Below, piece by piece: positions 4,677-5,905 of a stretch of 5,905 nt of DNA. The DNA lies in assembly GCA_024399225.1 (NCBI GenBank), contig JAKSHV010000077.1, positions 1 to 5,905 on the forward strand. The letters run 5' to 3'. The position numbers and the translations under genes are program-made. The first letter of the stretch is position 1. Every line of letters begins with the position of its first letter. The notes beneath the pieces are model-generated. The model saw only the letters and a program-made list of their open reading frames with translations, ran no database searches and was not told the origin of the DNA. This DNA comes from an archaeon. Lineage in GTDB: Archaea > Thermoplasmatota > Thermoplasmata > Methanomassiliicoccales > Methanomethylophilaceae.

Positions 4677-5905
4677 TCTCTCCTTGATCTCTTGGGTGCG
4701 GCCCTGGTTCCAGTACTGGGTGCCGATGTAGCCGCAGGTGCGCCTTGCGATGTTCATCTTGGTCTGGTCGGTGCATCCGCAGTTGGGGCACTTCCAGATG
4801 AGCTTTCCGTCGTCCTCGAGGACCTCGATCTCTCCGTCGAATCCGCAGACCTGGCAGAAATCGCTCTTGGTGTTGAGCTCTGCGTACAGGATGGTGTCGT
4901 AGATGAACTGCATCACGCTGATGACCGCAGGGATGTTGTTCTGCATGTCGGGGACCTCCACGTAGGAGATTGCTCCTCCGGGGGACAGCTCCTGGAACTT
5001 GGCCTCGAACTTGAGTTTCTCGAAGGCATCGATGTTCTCGGTGACGTGGACGTGGTAGGAGTTGGTGATGTAGCTCTTGTCGGTGACGCCCTTGATCTTT
5101 CCGAACCTCTTCTGAAGGGTCTTGGCGAACTTGTAGGTGGTGGACTCGAGAGGAGTACCGTAGAGGGAGTAGTGGATGTTCTCCGCCTCTCTCCATACCT
5201 TGTAGGCATCGTTGAGGTGCTCGAGGATCTGCATTCCGAACCTCTCTCCCTCGGGCTCGGTGAGTTTCTTACCGGTGACTTCGTAGACGCATTCCCAGAG
5301 TCCCGCATATCCGAGGGACAGGGTGGAGTATCCGCCGTAGAGGAGTTTGTCGATGGTCTCACCTTTTCCGAGGCGTGCGAGTGCTCCGTGCTGCCAGAGG
5401 ATGGGTGCGACGTCGGAGGGGGTTCCGAGGAGCCTCTCGTGCCTGCATCTTAGTGCCTTGTGGCAGAGTTCGAGACGCTCGTCGAAGATCTTCCAGAACC
5501 TGGGAACCTTCTCCTCGGCGGGTACGTTGCCCTCGCATGCACTGCAGGCGACGTCGACGAGGTTGAGGGTGACGACACCCTGGTTGAACCTTCCGTAGTA
5601 CTGTGCTTTGCCTTCGGCGTTGACGTAGGGTGTCAGGATGGAACGGCATCCCATGGGGGGATAGACGTTTCCGTTACCGTTGGAGTCGACCTTGAGCTGC
5701 TTCATGATCTTCGCGGAGAGGTAGTCGGGGACAAGCCTCTTCGCGGTACATTTCGCTGCAAGCTCGGTGAGGTAGAAGTAGGGGGATCCCTCGCGGACGT
5801 TGTCCTCGTCGAGGACGTAGATCAGCTTGGGGAACGCGGGGGTGATGAATGCACCCATCTCGTTCTTGACTCCCTGGATCCTCTGGTTGAGGACTTCCTC
5901 GATGA
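4662..5905 (-). CDS. nrdD: Anaerobic (class III) ribonucleoside-triphosphate reductase, N-terminus beyond window
   Basis: This is the catalytic glycyl-radical enzyme that reduces ribonucleotides to deoxyribonucleotides for DNA synthesis without oxygen. The 413 complete codons in the window form the C-terminal part of a protein usually about 600-780 residues long. The frame is open to the right edge, beginning IEEVLNQRIQGVKNE; the internal ATG at 5858 is not the start. Visible motifs are the FPKLIYVLDE segment, MGCRS with the likely thiyl-radical cysteine (codon at 5648-5646), GVVTLNL, the SYHVHVTENIDAFEKL and LSPGGAISY stretches, a four-cysteine zinc site (CQVC and CPNC, about 4856-4779), and the glycyl-radical motif RRTCGYIG with the radical Gly at 4733-4731. 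The ATP-cone and specificity regions, if present, lie outside. The stop overlaps the nrdG start. Slightly unusual is a CSAC pair soon after the active-site strand. Confidence 0.97.
   Translation of the reverse strand, partial: IEEVLNQRIQGVKNEMGAFITPAFPKLIYVLDEDNVREGSPYFYLTELAAKCTAKRLVPDYLSAKIMKQLKVDSNGNGNVYPPMGCRSILTPYVNAEGKAQYYGRFNQGVVTLNLVDVACSACEGNVPAEEKVPRFWKIFDERLELCHKALRCRHERLLGTPSDVAPILWQHGALARLGKGETIDKLLYGGYSTLSLGYAGLWECVYEVTGKKLTEPEGERFGMQILEHLNDAYKVWREAENIHYSLYGTPLESTTYKFAKTLQKRFGKIKGVTDKSYITNSYHVHVTENIDAFEKLKFEAKFQELSPGGAISYVEVPDMQNNIPAVISVMQFIYDTILYAELNTKSDFCQVCGFDGEIEVLEDDGKLIWKCPNCGCTDQTKMNIARRTCGYIGTQYWNQGRTQEIKERVLHL
4680..4685 (-). promoter_or_regulatory. Shine-Dalgarno-like site of nrdG, unusually distant
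   Basis: The minus strand reads AAGGAG inside the 3' end of nrdD, 14 nt before the nrdG ATG. The spacing is long for a normal site. It becomes plausible if the intervening hairpin folds, or if initiation mainly depends on ribosomes terminating at the overlapping nrdD stop. Confidence 0.45.

Noticed and set aside
4123..5196. Upstream extension of the nrdG frame to 357 codons
   Set aside because: The added N-terminal part is Arg/Glu/His-rich out-of-frame nrdD sequence; the NrdG homology begins at the ATG at 4665.
4668..5453. Plus-strand open frame of 261 codons opposite nrdD
   Set aside because: Low-complexity Gly/Val/Leu/Asp/Glu composition antisense to conserved NrdD coding sequence; no motif supports it.

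Overview
The window looks like a chromosomal stretch of a euryarchaeon. An archaeal 20S proteasome beta subunit, an archaeal CPSF-type beta-CASP ribonuclease with N-terminal KH domains (aCPSF1/FttA), a UbiX-type flavin prenyltransferase and an anaerobic class III ribonucleotide reductase sit side by side, and the psmB leader carries an archaeal-type TATA element. The proteasome sequence and the moderately high G+C suggest the Thermoplasmata, possibly a gut-type Methanomassiliicoccales methanogen. That placement is inference; no lineage-specific marker lies in the window.

All six genes are on the minus strand, so transcription runs from high to low coordinates. At the right edge is nrdD (4662-5905, N-terminus outside the window), followed by nrdG (4123-4665), which overlaps it by 4 nt (ATGA). 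Together they supply deoxynucleotides under anoxia: NrdD is the glycyl-radical reductase and NrdG its radical-SAM activase. A 152-nt gap (3971-4122) follows. It holds a short T tract after nrdG, TATA-like elements and an inverted repeat, and is the only convincing promoter region in the window.

Downstream are psmB (3320-3970), a 71-nt gap, the aCPSF1/FttA gene (1347-3248), ubiX (796-1350, GTG start, 4-nt GTGA overlap) and an aldo/keto reductase (1-774, C-terminus outside the window) 21 nt after ubiX. These four are probably one transcription unit joining protein turnover, RNA 3'-end formation and transcription termination, and prenylated-flavin synthesis. In archaea the last plausibly feeds the UbiD-like decarboxylase of the modified mevalonate pathway.

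There are no RNA genes, mobile elements, CRISPR arrays or pseudogenes, and no stretch over 300 nt lacks a gene. This is mostly conserved housekeeping DNA and I find no convincing undescribed system. The most interesting local signals are a perfect 7-bp hairpin with the nrdG start codon at its loop-stem junction, a 6-bp inverted repeat near the predicted psmB transcription start, and exclusive use of TGA at all five visible stop codons.
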